Of a stretch of DNA of 64,000 nucleotides, positions 1 to 7,644 are shown piece after piece (positions within the stretch are counted from its first letter, which is position 1; every line of letters starts with the position of its first letter). A program made the translations under genes and the position numbers. The stretch lies in contig QYPH01000048.1 in the NCBI GenBank assembly GCA_007279905.1, forward strand, positions 1 through 64,000. Reading direction: 5' to 3'. The notes beneath the pieces were generated by a model. The model searched no databases. It was not told the DNA's origin and was given only the letters and a program-made list of their open reading frames with translations. This DNA comes from Actinomycetota bacterium (lineage in GTDB: Bacteria > Actinomycetota > Acidimicrobiia > Acidimicrobiales > Ilumatobacteraceae).

Positions 1-128
1 GAGCCTCCAAGAATCTGTGTCATTGGAAGTGCTGCACCTGCTGCAACTGCAGCGGCACCTTGCACGAAGTGACGACGCGAAATTCCTGCTGTCGCTACTT
101 CTTGGACCATTTCATTTACTTCTGACAT
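1..128 (-). CDS. N-terminus of a Tat-exported protein (partial)
   Basis: Reading from the ATG at 126-128 on the minus strand gives 42 residues before the window ends. They hold a twin-arginine signal: a polar N-region, then S-R-R-H-F-V at about residues 17-22, then an Ala-rich hydrophobic stretch (GAAAVAAGAALP). This predicts export of a folded, probably cofactor-containing protein by the Tat pathway. An AGGGGGA ribosome binding site lies 5-6 bases before the ATG. The mature domain is outside the window, so the function cannot be named. Confidence 0.7.
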   Translation of the reverse strand, partial: MSEVNEMVQEVATAGISRRHFVQGAAAVAAGAALPMTQILGG

Positions 129-216
129 GTACTTCCCCCTGTTTGGTAATTGGTAGGGAGTCCTTTATCCACAAGCGAAGGGTCGGTGTCAACTTTCTTT
201 CAAACCCCTTTGAGGA

Positions 217-510
217 TCAGACTTTGAGCAGGCTGGCGGGGGTAACCGCAAGGGCAGAACTGAGGCGTACGAGGGTGTCGAGGGCGGGAGAGAAATGGCC
301 GTTTTCTATACGGTTAATGGTCTTGCGGTCGACTCCAGCCAATTCGGCAAGGCGGGCCTGGCTGAGGTCGTGTTTGGCTCGCAATGTGAGCAAGCGCTCG
401 GCAAGCTCGGTGCGCATAGTGAGGACATCGCGCTTGAGCGCTGCTTCGCTTGGCTTGGAAGCAGGCTTTATGGCGGTTTTTGCAGTTGCTCGTGGTGCAT
501 GTTTCGTCAT
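217..510 (-). CDS. XRE-family helix-turn-helix regulator
   Basis: The protein has 97 residues. A basic, Lys/Ala-rich tail of about 20 residues is followed by a Cro/C1-type HTH at about residues 30-90, with the usual LSQARLAELAGVDRKTINRIENG core (recognition helix VDRKTINRIE). The single DNA-binding domain without a sensor domain resembles small autoregulators and antitoxins of HigA type, but no toxin ORF sits beside it. The ATG has no ribosome binding site. TACTAT on the minus strand (positions 518-523) ends 7 bases before it, so the mRNA is probably leaderless. A perfect palindrome overlaps that promoter, which suggests autorepression. Confidence 0.85.
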   Translation of the reverse strand: MTKHAPRATAKTAIKPASKPSEAALKRDVLTMRTELAERLLTLRAKHDLSQARLAELAGVDRKTINRIENGHFSPALDTLVRLSSALAVTPASLLKV

Positions 511-517
511 GCCACTG

Positions 518-534
518 ATAGTACTAATTAGTAC
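518..534 (-). promoter_or_regulatory. Promoter and palindromic operator of the XRE gene
   Basis: GTACTAATTAGTAC at 521-534 is a perfect 14-bp palindrome. It overlaps the minus-strand -10 candidate TACTAT (518-523), which ends 7 bases before the ATG at 510. A dyad of this size over the promoter of a lone HTH gene is the usual layout of a self-repressing operator. Binding by the XRE protein is inferred. Confidence 0.5.
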
Positions 535-604
535 GACTTGAAGTGTTACTCAGAACACAAGTCACATCAGAAGTCGTGTCAAATTGCACTCGTAGGCTGA
601 AGTG

Positions 605-1651
605 ATGCGCATCGGAGTTTTGACTGGTGGCGGTGATTGTCCCGGCCTCAATGCGGTGATTCGCGCAATCGTGCGCAAGGCGACTCGAGACGGGGCAAAC
701 GAAGTGTTTGGTTTTTATGACGCGTGGGACGGCGTCATGGAACAACGTGGATTGTTATTACATGATGCAAGTGTGCGAGGGACACTGCCTCGCGGTGGCA
801 CAATTCTTGGCACTCGTCGTGGAAGCCCGCTTGAAACAAGCGATGGTGTGGATCGTGTCAAGAAATCTTTTGCCGACCTGGCCATCGACGCATTGGTAGT
901 GATCGGCGGAAATGGATCACTCACTGTTGGATCTATTTTGGCCGAGCAACATGGTTTGCCAATAGTTGGTGTGCCCAAGACGATCGACAATGACGTAGTC
1001 GGCACCGATACCACATTTGGTTTCAATACTGCGGTGCAAATTGCCACAGACGCAATTGATCGATTGCACACAACGGCCGAGAGTCATGATCGGGTGATGG
1101 TGGTGGAAGTGATGGGGCGTGATGCGGGATGGATTGCTTTGCATGCAGGCATTGCTGGAGGCGCCACTGCAATTCTTGTTCCTGAAGTTGCTTTTGATAT
1201 CAACAAATTGTCAGACGTGGTTGCACATCGTCATGATCGCGGCAGGTACGCATCTGTTGTGGTTGTTGCAGAAGGTGCAAAACCTGTAAGCGGGTTGGGG
1301 GACAACGCGTTGGTGTTGCCAGATCGACAATACGACTTGTACGGGCGCGAACGCCTTGGCGATATTGCGCACGTGATTGCGCCCGCGATAAGTGCGCGCA
1401 CAGGGTATGACTCGCGCGTTGTGCAACTTGGCTATGTGCAACGAGGCGGCACGCCAACAAGTTTCGATCGCGTACTTGCCACACGATTTGGTTTGGCTGC
1501 AGTTGACGCCGTGCACGACCGAGCCTTTGGCCAGATGGTGGTGTTGCGTGGAGACAACATAGAGCGCGAGTCGATGACGGTCACTGCAGGGAAAACGCGC
1601 ACGATAGACCTTGCGCTATTTGATGATGTTGCCAAAACTTTTTTTGGCTAG
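605..1651 (+). CDS. pfkA: 6-phosphofructokinase
   Basis: The 348-residue cytoplasmic enzyme phosphorylates fructose 6-phosphate to fructose 1,6-bisphosphate, the committing step of glycolysis. Family motifs are present: N-terminal GVLTGGGDCPGLNAV, GGNGS at 101-105, PKTIDND at 124-130, MGRDAGWIAL at 170-179 and the C-terminal LGYVQRGGTPTSFDR. Gly at the donor-deciding position of GGNGS favours ATP, while Lys in PKTIDND is the state found in PPi enzymes. This mixed signature is typical of group III PFKs of actinobacteria, most of which use ATP. The Asp usual in GGDG is Asn here. TAGGCT (593-598) ends 6 bases before the ATG at 605, so that start is preferred over the adjacent GTG at 602. Confidence 0.93.
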   Translation: MRIGVLTGGGDCPGLNAVIRAIVRKATRDGANEVFGFYDAWDGVMEQRGLLLHDASVRGTLPRGGTILGTRRGSPLETSDGVDRVKKSFADLAIDALVVIGGNGSLTVGSILAEQHGLPIVGVPKTIDNDVVGTDTTFGFNTAVQIATDAIDRLHTTAESHDRVMVVEVMGRDAGWIALHAGIAGGATAILVPEVAFDINKLSDVVAHRHDRGRYASVVVVAEGAKPVSGLGDNALVLPDRQYDLYGRERLGDIAHVIAPAISARTGYDSRVVQLGYVQRGGTPTSFDRVLATRFGLAAVDAVHDRAFGQMVVLRGDNIERESMTVTAGKTRTIDLALFDDVAKTFFG

Positions 1652-1664
1652 CTAGAAACCGAAA

Positions 1665-2300
1665 TCAGTTTGGAGGACCAAATTGACGGTCGCCTGCGTC
1701 GCCAAGACCTGGCACGATGAAGGCGTGCTCGTTGAGTCGCTCATCGACTGATGCGGTCACGATGTGCAAGTTCATTCCAGATTTTTCGAGATAGGCAATG
1801 CCCTCTGGTGCGGCGAGCACGCATGCAATAGTGAGCGGTTGTGGAGCGCCGCGTGCGGCAAGAATTTTGCAACCATGCTCGAGTGATCCACCAGTCGCAA
1901 GCATCGGGTCGAGCACGATGCAGTGACGGCCGTCGAGACGCGCCGGAAGTTTTGCAACGTATTCACTTGGTTCGTGAGTGACTTCGTCGCGTTGCACACC
2001 GACAACAGCAATGTCTGCATCTGGCAACAACTCCATTGCTGCTGGCAACATGCCAAGACCTGCGCGAAGGATTGGAACGAGCACTGGTCGTTGGGCGATT
2101 TGCCAACCATCGGTTTCACATAATGGAGTCGTTACTCGCACCTTTCGCGTCGGCACCGATCGTGTGGCTTCGGCAATCACGATGAGTGAAAGCCTGCGCA
2201 TCTCGGCGCGAAAGACCTGGTTGGAAGAATTTTGATCGCGCAGATTGGTGAGGGCTTCGGCTGCAATTGGGTGATCGACAATGGTGACGGTGACGGGCAT
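1665..2300 (-). CDS. upp: Uracil phosphoribosyltransferase
   Basis: The 211-residue enzyme joins uracil to PRPP to make UMP in pyrimidine salvage. Its N-terminus matches the family (VTVTIVDHPIAAEALTNLRD). VPILRAGLGM lies at about 74-83 and the PRPP loop VLDPMLATGGS at about 129-139. The C-terminal GLGDAGDRQFG closes the uracil site. The reading frame is open further upstream, but family alignment places the start at the ATG at 2300 or, three residues earlier, at the ATG at 2309. The gene converges on pfkA with a 13-base gap and is divergent from the acetyltransferase gene at 2337. Confidence 0.93.
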   Translation of the reverse strand: MPVTVTIVDHPIAAEALTNLRDQNSSNQVFRAEMRRLSLIVIAEATRSVPTRKVRVTTPLCETDGWQIAQRPVLVPILRAGLGMLPAAMELLPDADIAVVGVQRDEVTHEPSEYVAKLPARLDGRHCIVLDPMLATGGSLEHGCKILAARGAPQPLTIACVLAAPEGIAYLEKSGMNLHIVTASVDERLNEHAFIVPGLGDAGDRQFGPPN

Positions 2301-2336
2301 ACCCACCATCTTGGCTGATCGGTAGGGTTTTAACCA

Positions 2337-3131
2337 ATGGACAAAAATGCGAACCCCAACGACCCAAGAAAATTGGGGCAAGTTGAGATTCGGATCGCCC
2401 ATACGCCTGCCGATTCGGCTGTGATTGCCGAGTTGTTTGATCAGGTGTGGGACGTGAAATCAATGGTTTCGCCAGAGATCATGACCGCAAGCCTGCACAA
2501 CGGCGGCTACGGAAGTGTCGTATATATAGAGAGCGGCAACGATATTGGTAGCGGTGATAGGAGCAGGCCGGTTGGGGCGGCCTTTGCTCTTGTGGGCAGG
2601 GCTCTACCGGGATGCAGTGGCCCAAATCTTCATTCGCATGCCACTGGTGTAGTGCCCGAATTTGTGGGCATGGGCATTGGCGAAATGATCAAGAGGCATC
2701 AGTGGGACTGGGCAAAGGAGAATGGTTTTGACACCATCACCTGGACCTTTGACCCACTTGTGCGACGTAACGCGCATTTCAACCTTGTCAAACTGGGTGT
2801 CCGAGTGCTTGGGTATCACCAAAACTTTTATGGTGAACTCGATGACGGCATCAATGCTGGCGAGCAGAGTGACCGAGTGTTGGTGCGCTGGAATGTTGCT
2901 GGTGTTGAGGCACCTCAAGCAAACACATTTGTTGAACCATCAAAGTCTGCAGTTGTTATTGAGACACCAGCCGACATCGAGCACTTGCGCAAGACTGATC
3001 GTGTGCAGTCTGATGGGTGGAGGGCTCGACAGCGCGCAGCGTTTGAATCTGCGCATTTGAATGGTTTGCGAGTGGTTGGGCTGAGTAACGATTTTTCGTA
3101 TGTACTAGATGAAACAGATGGAGTGTTATGA
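2337..3131 (+). CDS. GNAT-family acyltransferase paired with MenC-like enzyme
   Basis: The 264-residue protein resembles the COG3375 branch of the GNAT superfamily. Acyl-CoA binding is suggested by the VVPEFVGMGIGEMIKRHQWDWA segment at about residues 105-125. The conserved WTFDPLVRRNAHFNLVKLG block follows at about 138-156. Members of this group are often encoded beside N-succinylamino-acid racemases, where the GNAT protein succinylates D-amino acids. Here its stop overlaps the start of such a gene (ATGA, 3128-3131), so the two are translationally coupled. TAGGGT at 2323-2328 ends 8 bases before the ATG, which points to a leaderless transcript. The substrate is inferred from context. Confidence 0.75.
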   Translation: MDKNANPNDPRKLGQVEIRIAHTPADSAVIAELFDQVWDVKSMVSPEIMTASLHNGGYGSVVYIESGNDIGSGDRSRPVGAAFALVGRALPGCSGPNLHSHATGVVPEFVGMGIGEMIKRHQWDWAKENGFDTITWTFDPLVRRNAHFNLVKLGVRVLGYHQNFYGELDDGINAGEQSDRVLVRWNVAGVEAPQANTFVEPSKSAVVIETPADIEHLRKTDRVQSDGWRARQRAAFESAHLNGLRVVGLSNDFSYVLDETDGVL

Positions 3132-4234
3132 CGATTGAACACATAGAGATCAGGCGAGCGCACATCAATCTCGTTTCGCCATTTCGAACTTCATTTGGGG
3201 TGGAGGTCGATCGCGATCTTTTGTATGTGCATGTTGTGGGTAGCGACGAAGAAGGGTGGGGCGAGTGTGTGGCGATGGCCGCTCCGTTGTATTCGTCTGA
3301 ATATGTTGATGGCTGTGATGAAGTGATCACGAGGTATTTGCTTCCGATGATCACACCAACAATGACGGCTCAAGAGTTTGTGTTGGCGGCCTCAAGTATT
3401 CGGGGCAACTTCATGGCCAAAGCCGCAGTAGAGACTGCACTTCTCGACTATCAATTGCGACGCGACAAGATATCGCTTGCCACATTTTTGGGAGCAACCC
3501 AAACCCGTGTTGCGTCTGGCGTGTCGGTAGGCATTCAGTCAACGACTGAAGAACTCTTAGAAGCGGTAAGCGGGTATTTGGCGCAAGGGTATGTGCGTAT
3601 CAAACTCAAAATAGAGCCGGGCCTAGACATTGAGCGCGTGCGTGCTGTGCGCGAAGCGTTTGGTGATGACATGTTGTTGCAAGTGGATGCCAACTCAGCA
3701 TACACGATTGACGACGCATCGCACCTCGCGAAGCTCGATGAATTCAATTTGCTGCTGATTGAACAACCACTACCTGAAGAAGATTTGATCGGACACGTTG
3801 AATTGAGCAAAAAAGTAGGGACACCAATTTGCTTGGATGAGTCGATTACGACATTGGATGTGGCTAGAGGTGCGCTAGATATTGGTGCTTGTTCAATTAT
3901 CAACATCAAGCCTGGGCGGGTTGGCGGATATTTGGAATCGAAGAAAATTCATGACCTGTGTGTGTCGCGTGGCGTGCCAGTGTGGTGTGGGGGAATGCTA
4001 GAAACAGGCATTGGGCGTGCTGCAAACTTGGCGCTCGCTGCACTTCCAGGTTTTACATTGCCGGGTGATACTTCGGCTTCGTCTCGGTATTTCACTCAAG
4101 ATGTGACCGAACCATTTGTGCTGCGTGACGGCTACATCGATGTGCCAAACACGGTAGGGATTGGCGTGCGACCAATAGCCGATGTGCTTGATGCAATGTC
4201 TTCAAAGACGACGAAGCACTCAGTGCTTCGGTAA
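3128..4234 (+). CDS. menC: Enolase-superfamily o-succinylbenzoate synthase / N-succinylamino-acid racemase
   Basis: The 368-residue protein belongs to the MenC/NSAR subgroup of the muconate-lactonizing-enzyme family. The catalytic set is complete: K159 and K161 in IKLKIEPG, metal ligands D187 (VDANS), E212 (IEQPL) and D237 (LDES), and K261 (NIKPGR). MenC makes o-succinylbenzoate for menaquinone, but the same active site racemises N-succinylamino acids, and many members do both. No other men gene is near, and the upstream partner is a GNAT acyltransferase overlapping by 4 bases. This favours a D-to-L amino-acid conversion pathway. A desuccinylase would complete it but is not in the window. Confidence 0.85.
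   Translation: MTIEHIEIRRAHINLVSPFRTSFGVEVDRDLLYVHVVGSDEEGWGECVAMAAPLYSSEYVDGCDEVITRYLLPMITPTMTAQEFVLAASSIRGNFMAKAAVETALLDYQLRRDKISLATFLGATQTRVASGVSVGIQSTTEELLEAVSGYLAQGYVRIKLKIEPGLDIERVRAVREAFGDDMLLQVDANSAYTIDDASHLAKLDEFNLLLIEQPLPEEDLIGHVELSKKVGTPICLDESITTLDVARGALDIGACSIINIKPGRVGGYLESKKIHDLCVSRGVPVWCGGMLETGIGRAANLALAALPGFTLPGDTSASSRYFTQDVTEPFVLRDGYIDVPNTVGIGVRPIADVLDAMSSKTTKHSVLR
4212..4230 (+). terminator. Stem-loop at the end of menC
   Basis: CGAAGCAC, a TCA loop and GTGCTTCG form a perfect 8-bp hairpin in the last codons of menC, followed by GTAAAAATTT. It lies between convergent genes, so it could end transcription there. The T run after it is short, so this is a weak intrinsic terminator at best. 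Confidence 0.4.
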
Positions 4235-4238
4235 AAAT

Positions 4239-4646
4239 TTACGGCGTGATTTTTAGAATTACCGCAGCTTCGGGCAGGCCTTTTGATTTTCCGAAACGGT
4301 CTTTGAACCAGAGCGAGATCGAAAACACTTTGTAGGTGAGCCCGTACTTGTGCGCAATCGCATCTCGTACTTCCTCGGCTCGTTCGTGCAATACAAGTGA
4401 TGCCTCACAGTTGTAGATGGTGGCACCTGGTGTAATAACACCCTTGATGTTGCACGCTTGGATGGTTGCACGAGATGTATGGGCGAGTCGCTTGGCTTTA
4501 CCCGAGGTGCTTTCAACGGTGAAGCCGTATCCGTCTTCAAAGGGCGCAATCCACACCGGGGTAGCTACGGCTTGGCCTGATTTGCGAAACGAGACGAACG
4601 AAACGTATTTGGCGTTGTCGATCTCGTGGTGAGGTGTAGATGTCAT
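4239..4646 (-). CDS. PPOX-class flavin/F420-binding protein
   Basis: The 135-residue protein has the split beta-barrel pattern of the pyridoxamine-phosphate-oxidase-like family. KYVSFVSFRKSGQAVATPVWIAP at the start is the typical first strand pair, and VESTSGKAKRLAHTSRATIQAC follows at about 41-62. Actinobacterial members bind FMN or F420 and act as small-molecule reductases or biliverdin reductases. The substrate here is unknown. TAAGGT on the minus strand ends 7 bases before the ATG, consistent with a leaderless transcript. The gene converges on menC with a 4-base gap. Confidence 0.8.
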   Translation of the reverse strand: MTSTPHHEIDNAKYVSFVSFRKSGQAVATPVWIAPFEDGYGFTVESTSGKAKRLAHTSRATIQACNIKGVITPGATIYNCEASLVLHERAEEVRDAIAHKYGLTYKVFSISLWFKDRFGKSKGLPEAAVILKITP

Positions 4647-4652
4647 ATCTAT

Positions 4653-4692
4653 TACCTTACTACTTTGTCGGGTACCGTACTACTTTGTCGGG
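4653..4692. repeat. 20-bp tandem duplication at the tRNA-Pro 3' end
   Basis: Positions 4653-4672 and 4673-4692 are two adjacent copies of a 20-base unit (TACCTTACTACTTTGTCGGG and TACCGTACTACTTTGTCGGG) with one mismatch. The second copy enters the last five bases of the tRNA-Pro gene. The shared tRNA part is too short for a typical attachment site, so a local slippage duplication is more likely. Confidence 0.75.
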
Positions 4693-4760
4693 GAGGGGGG
4701 ACTTGAACCCCCGGCCTCCTGGTCCCAAACCAGGCACGCTACCAACTGCGCCACTCCCCG
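4688..4760 (-). tRNA. tRNA-Pro (anticodon UGG)
   Basis: The minus strand folds as a full cloverleaf of 73 bases. The acceptor stem is CGGGGAG/CTCCCCG, the D-arm is GCGC-AGTTGGTA-GCGT, the anticodon stem is CCTGG/CCAGG with loop TTTGGGA (anticodon TGG), and the T-arm is GGGGG-TTCAAGT-CCCCC. The discriminator base is A. No CCA is encoded, so it must be added after transcription. Confidence 0.95.
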
Positions 4761-4785
4761 GACTTGAACATCCTAGCGATGTGAA

Positions 4786-5961
4786 TTAGTGATGAGACGC
4801 GAGCGAAGTCACAACTTGTAGTAATCGTGAAACGTCGTCGCTCGTGACATATCTCGTGATTCCTGCACGAACTACACCACCACTTTCGGTAAGTCCGAGT
4901 TGGTCGACGGCCTCTACTGCGTATGAGCTGCCAGACCACACGGCAATGCGGGCATCGGCAAGTACTTGAGCAACATGATCGGGATGGTGGCCGTCAATAG
5001 TGAAAGAAACAGTGGGGACACGCCCAGAGAGGGTTGGAATACCCCAGACTTTGACGTTTTTGATTGCTAACAACCCTGAAAGAAGTGGCGAAAAAATATC
5101 GTTTTCGTAGGCCATGACTTTGTGCATGTCTTCTTCAAGTAAGAAACGCGCAGCGGCTTCGACTGCTGCAATGCCTTCAAAGTTTGGAGTACCAGTCTCG
5201 AACCTGCGGGGACCAACATTTTCAGCAGGACGAACTTTGGCGATGGGAAGTGAGTTGAGTACATCGGGATCGACACACAACACGCCGGCATGCGGGCCAT
5301 ACCACTTGTATGGCGAAGTGGCTAACACATCGCAACCAAGTTGTGCAATATCGATAGGGCGGTGCACTGCCAAGTGCACCGCATCGACAAAAACTCGCGC
5401 ACCGACGTCGTGCGCGGCATCGATGATTGGCTTGAGATCTGGAGCAGTGCCGAGCAAGTTGGATGCGCCAGTAATTGCAACCCACTTGGTGTTTGGTGTA
5501 ATCAACTTGAGCATTTCCTGCGTATCGAGCATAAATGTGGTGGTACTAAATGGCGCGAGCACATGTTCTGCACCCGAGAGTTCACACGCAATGCGCCATG
5601 GAGAAACGTTTGCATCGTGGTCGAGTTTGGTGCCGACAACTCTGTCGCCAGGTTTCAGCGTGCGAGCAACAGCGCGAGTGAACGCCATTGTCATCGTGGT
5701 CATGTTGGCGCCAAAACAAATGCCTTCTGGGTCTGCACCAAACAATGTGCCAACAACTTGGCGTGTGCGCTCCAGTAGGGCATCGCAGTCGTTGGCAGAA
5801 GAAAAATATCCACCGGTGTTTGCGTTTGACCCGCTGGCTGCAAAGTCGCTCATCGCGCGAATAGCCGAGTCAACCATCTGTGTGCCCGCGGGCCCATCGA
5901 AACGAGCCCAGTCATTGCTGGTGCCGGGAAAACGATTGCGAATATCGACTGGTGTTGTCAT
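4786..5961 (-). CDS. Class V aminotransferase, cysteine-desulfurase-like
   Basis: The 391-residue PLP enzyme resembles the cysteine-desulfurase-like group typified by Vibrio VC1184. The PLP-binding lysine is in ATSPYKWYGPHAG, preceded by VFVDAVHLAVHRPID where the Asp would contact the pyridine ring. At the place of the catalytic Cys of SufS/IscS (normally in a G-H-x-C-A context near the C-terminus) the sequence reads WSGSSYAVEAVDQLG with no Cys. It therefore probably does not transfer sulfur by the known mechanism. No suf or isc genes are adjacent. TACAGT ends 7 bases before the ATG, so the mRNA is probably leaderless. Confidence 0.82.
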   Translation of the reverse strand: MTTPVDIRNRFPGTSNDWARFDGPAGTQMVDSAIRAMSDFAASGSNANTGGYFSSANDCDALLERTRQVVGTLFGADPEGICFGANMTTMTMAFTRAVARTLKPGDRVVGTKLDHDANVSPWRIACELSGAEHVLAPFSTTTFMLDTQEMLKLITPNTKWVAITGASNLLGTAPDLKPIIDAAHDVGARVFVDAVHLAVHRPIDIAQLGCDVLATSPYKWYGPHAGVLCVDPDVLNSLPIAKVRPAENVGPRRFETGTPNFEGIAAVEAAARFLLEEDMHKVMAYENDIFSPLLSGLLAIKNVKVWGIPTLSGRVPTVSFTIDGHHPDHVAQVLADARIAVWSGSSYAVEAVDQLGLTESGGVVRAGITRYVTSDDVSRLLQVVTSLASHH

Positions 5962-6000
5962 GGCGCGAACTGTATTACAAGTCAGCTGAATTTTTGTACG

Positions 6001-6273
6001 TTACGAGGCGCGCTTGGCAGCGCGCTCAAGGCGGCGAGCAGTCTTGCCAATTGGCGCAATGTTGCGGTGGTCAAGATCGCCTACTTCGGTGCCATTTGCA
6101 AAGCGCACGCGATAGCGCAACCAATTGAAACCATTGGCCAAAATGACCTTGCCCTCGGTGCCGGCGGGCAACCCTTCGAGGTCGACGATGAGCTGTACCT
6201 TGTCGCCATTTTTGAGGTCGATCTGGCCAGCATGCGGCGTGGCAAGTGAATGTGGTTTCCATGAGGCTGTCAC
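6001..6273 (-). CDS. Small conserved hypothetical protein
   Basis: The 90-residue protein is not one I can name. Its middle looks like a short SH3-like beta barrel (LKNGDKVQLIVDLEGLPAGTEGKV, then LRYRVRFANGTEVGDLDHRNI), followed by a basic helix rich in Arg and Ala at the C-terminus. Such barrels often bind nucleic acid or protein tails. The GTG start at 6273 has TACCCT 8 bases upstream on the minus strand and no ribosome binding site. It is divergent from tig. Confidence 0.75.
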   Translation of the reverse strand: MTASWKPHSLATPHAGQIDLKNGDKVQLIVDLEGLPAGTEGKVILANGFNWLRYRVRFANGTEVGDLDHRNIAPIGKTARRLERAAKRAS

Positions 6274-6281
6274 AACTGAAA

Positions 6282-6291
6282 AGGGTACACT
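6282..6291. promoter_or_regulatory. Back-to-back -10 boxes between the 90-aa gene and tig
   Basis: AGGGTACACT holds TACACT for tig (6286-6291, 9 bases before the GTG at 6301) and, on the other strand, TACCCT for the small gene (6282-6287, 8 bases before the GTG at 6273). The two boxes share the central TA. Both transcripts would be leaderless. Confidence 0.5.
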
Positions 6292-6300
6292 TTGCGCTCT

Positions 6301-7644
6301 GTGAAAAGCATCATTGAGACCCTCGAGGGCAACAAAGTCAAACTGTCAGTGGAAATTGACGAGGTCGAATTCGATCGAAACATCGATAAGGCATTCCACA
6401 AAATCTCACATGAAATCCGAATTCCTGGGTTTCGACAAGGCAAGGCGCCACGAAAGTTGTTGCAGGCCCAGATCGGACTTGGCGCTGCGAGATCGCAAGC
6501 GATTCAAGATTCCATCCCCGAATATTTGGCACAAGCAGTGCGCGAGCACGATGTTGATTTGATTGCAACGCCACAGATTGAAGTCACCAAGGGCGAAGAA
6601 GAAGGCATTGTCAGTTTTGATGCAACGTGTGAAGTGCGACCAGTCATCACTGTGCCGGGCTACAACGGTTTGCGCATCGAACTCCCAGGGCTGCTTGTCA
6701 AAGAAGAAGATGTGACCGATGCGATGAAGTCTGAGCGCGCTCGCCATGGTGTATTGAAAGACGTAGACAATGGTCGCGCGATTGCCACAGGCGATCATGT
6801 GTCGCTCGACTTGAGCGGCACTCGTGAAGGTAATCCTGTACCAGGACTCAACGTTGAAGACTGGGCATACGAAGTGGGCAAGGGTTGGGTGTCTGCAAGT
6901 TTTGATGAGAAGTTGGTTGGCGAAAAATTGGGTTCGACAATTACTTATTCTGAAGCGCCAAACGGCACCACCGACATAGCCGAGATGACTGTCGTCGTGA
7001 AAAAAGTGCAAGAGATGGTGCTCAATGAATTGAATGACGAGTGGGTTGCCGAGCATGTTTCAGAGTTTGAAACAGTTGACGCATGGAAGGCATCACTGCG
7101 CAAGCGACTTGAAGAGATCAAGCTCAATCAGACACGCAGCGTGTTTGTGGAGCGCACAACAGCAGCATTGGCCGAGCTCGTGACAATCGAGATTCCTGAA
7201 GCAATGATTGCAAATGACTTGCAGTCGCGCGTGCGCAATACCGTCGAGCAGTTTCAGTCGCAGGGGGTTTCAATCGATCAGTGGTTGTCGGCAACCGGAC
7301 AAACCACAGAGGGCTTCATCGAAAACTTGCGCACCGAGTCACAAAAAGCAGTCAAAGTTGATCTTGCACTTCGTGCTGTTGCAGTTGCACGAGCGATCTC
7401 GGCAAGCGATGATGACATCGAACAAGAGATCGAGCGCATTGCGATGCAAGTGGGCCGCAAGGTCAATCAAGTGCGCAAGGCCTACCAAGAGAACGATGCC
7501 CTGACCGAATTGGCTGCCCAAATTCACAAGTCGCAAGCAGTCGACTGGTTGTTACGCAATTCAACCCTCGTAGACCCAGAAGGCAACCCAATCAACGCTG
7601 ATGATCTATTTGGTGATGAGTCACAAGGGAATTCCACCGAATAA
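6301..7644 (+). CDS. tig: Trigger factor
   Basis: The protein of about 447 residues is the ribosome-bound chaperone and peptidyl-prolyl isomerase that meets nascent chains. The N-terminal ribosome-binding domain carries the signature GFRQGKAPRKLL (usual GFRxGK) at about residue 43. The FKBP-like domain follows around 150-240, and the helical C-terminal domain reaches the acidic end. Two starts are possible: TTG at 6292, with AAGGG 6 bases upstream, or GTG at 6301, which fits a leaderless transcript from TACACT and the family's usual N-terminus. It heads the classic tig-clpP-clpX group. Confidence 0.95.
   Translation: MKSIIETLEGNKVKLSVEIDEVEFDRNIDKAFHKISHEIRIPGFRQGKAPRKLLQAQIGLGAARSQAIQDSIPEYLAQAVREHDVDLIATPQIEVTKGEEEGIVSFDATCEVRPVITVPGYNGLRIELPGLLVKEEDVTDAMKSERARHGVLKDVDNGRAIATGDHVSLDLSGTREGNPVPGLNVEDWAYEVGKGWVSASFDEKLVGEKLGSTITYSEAPNGTTDIAEMTVVVKKVQEMVLNELNDEWVAEHVSEFETVDAWKASLRKRLEEIKLNQTRSVFVERTTAALAELVTIEIPEAMIANDLQSRVRNTVEQFQSQGVSIDQWLSATGQTTEGFIENLRTESQKAVKVDLALRAVAVARAISASDDDIEQEIERIAMQVGRKVNQVRKAYQENDALTELAAQIHKSQAVDWLLRNSTLVDPEGNPINADDLFGDESQGNSTE

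Noticed and set aside
17-541. Plus-strand frame of 174 codons opposite the XRE gene
   Set aside because: It mirrors the Tat-signal and HTH genes, which have clear motifs on the minus strand. It shows no recognisable domain.
4653-4760. Integration site at tRNA-Pro
   Set aside because: The repeat shares only five bases with the tRNA, both copies are adjacent with nothing between them, and no integrase is near.
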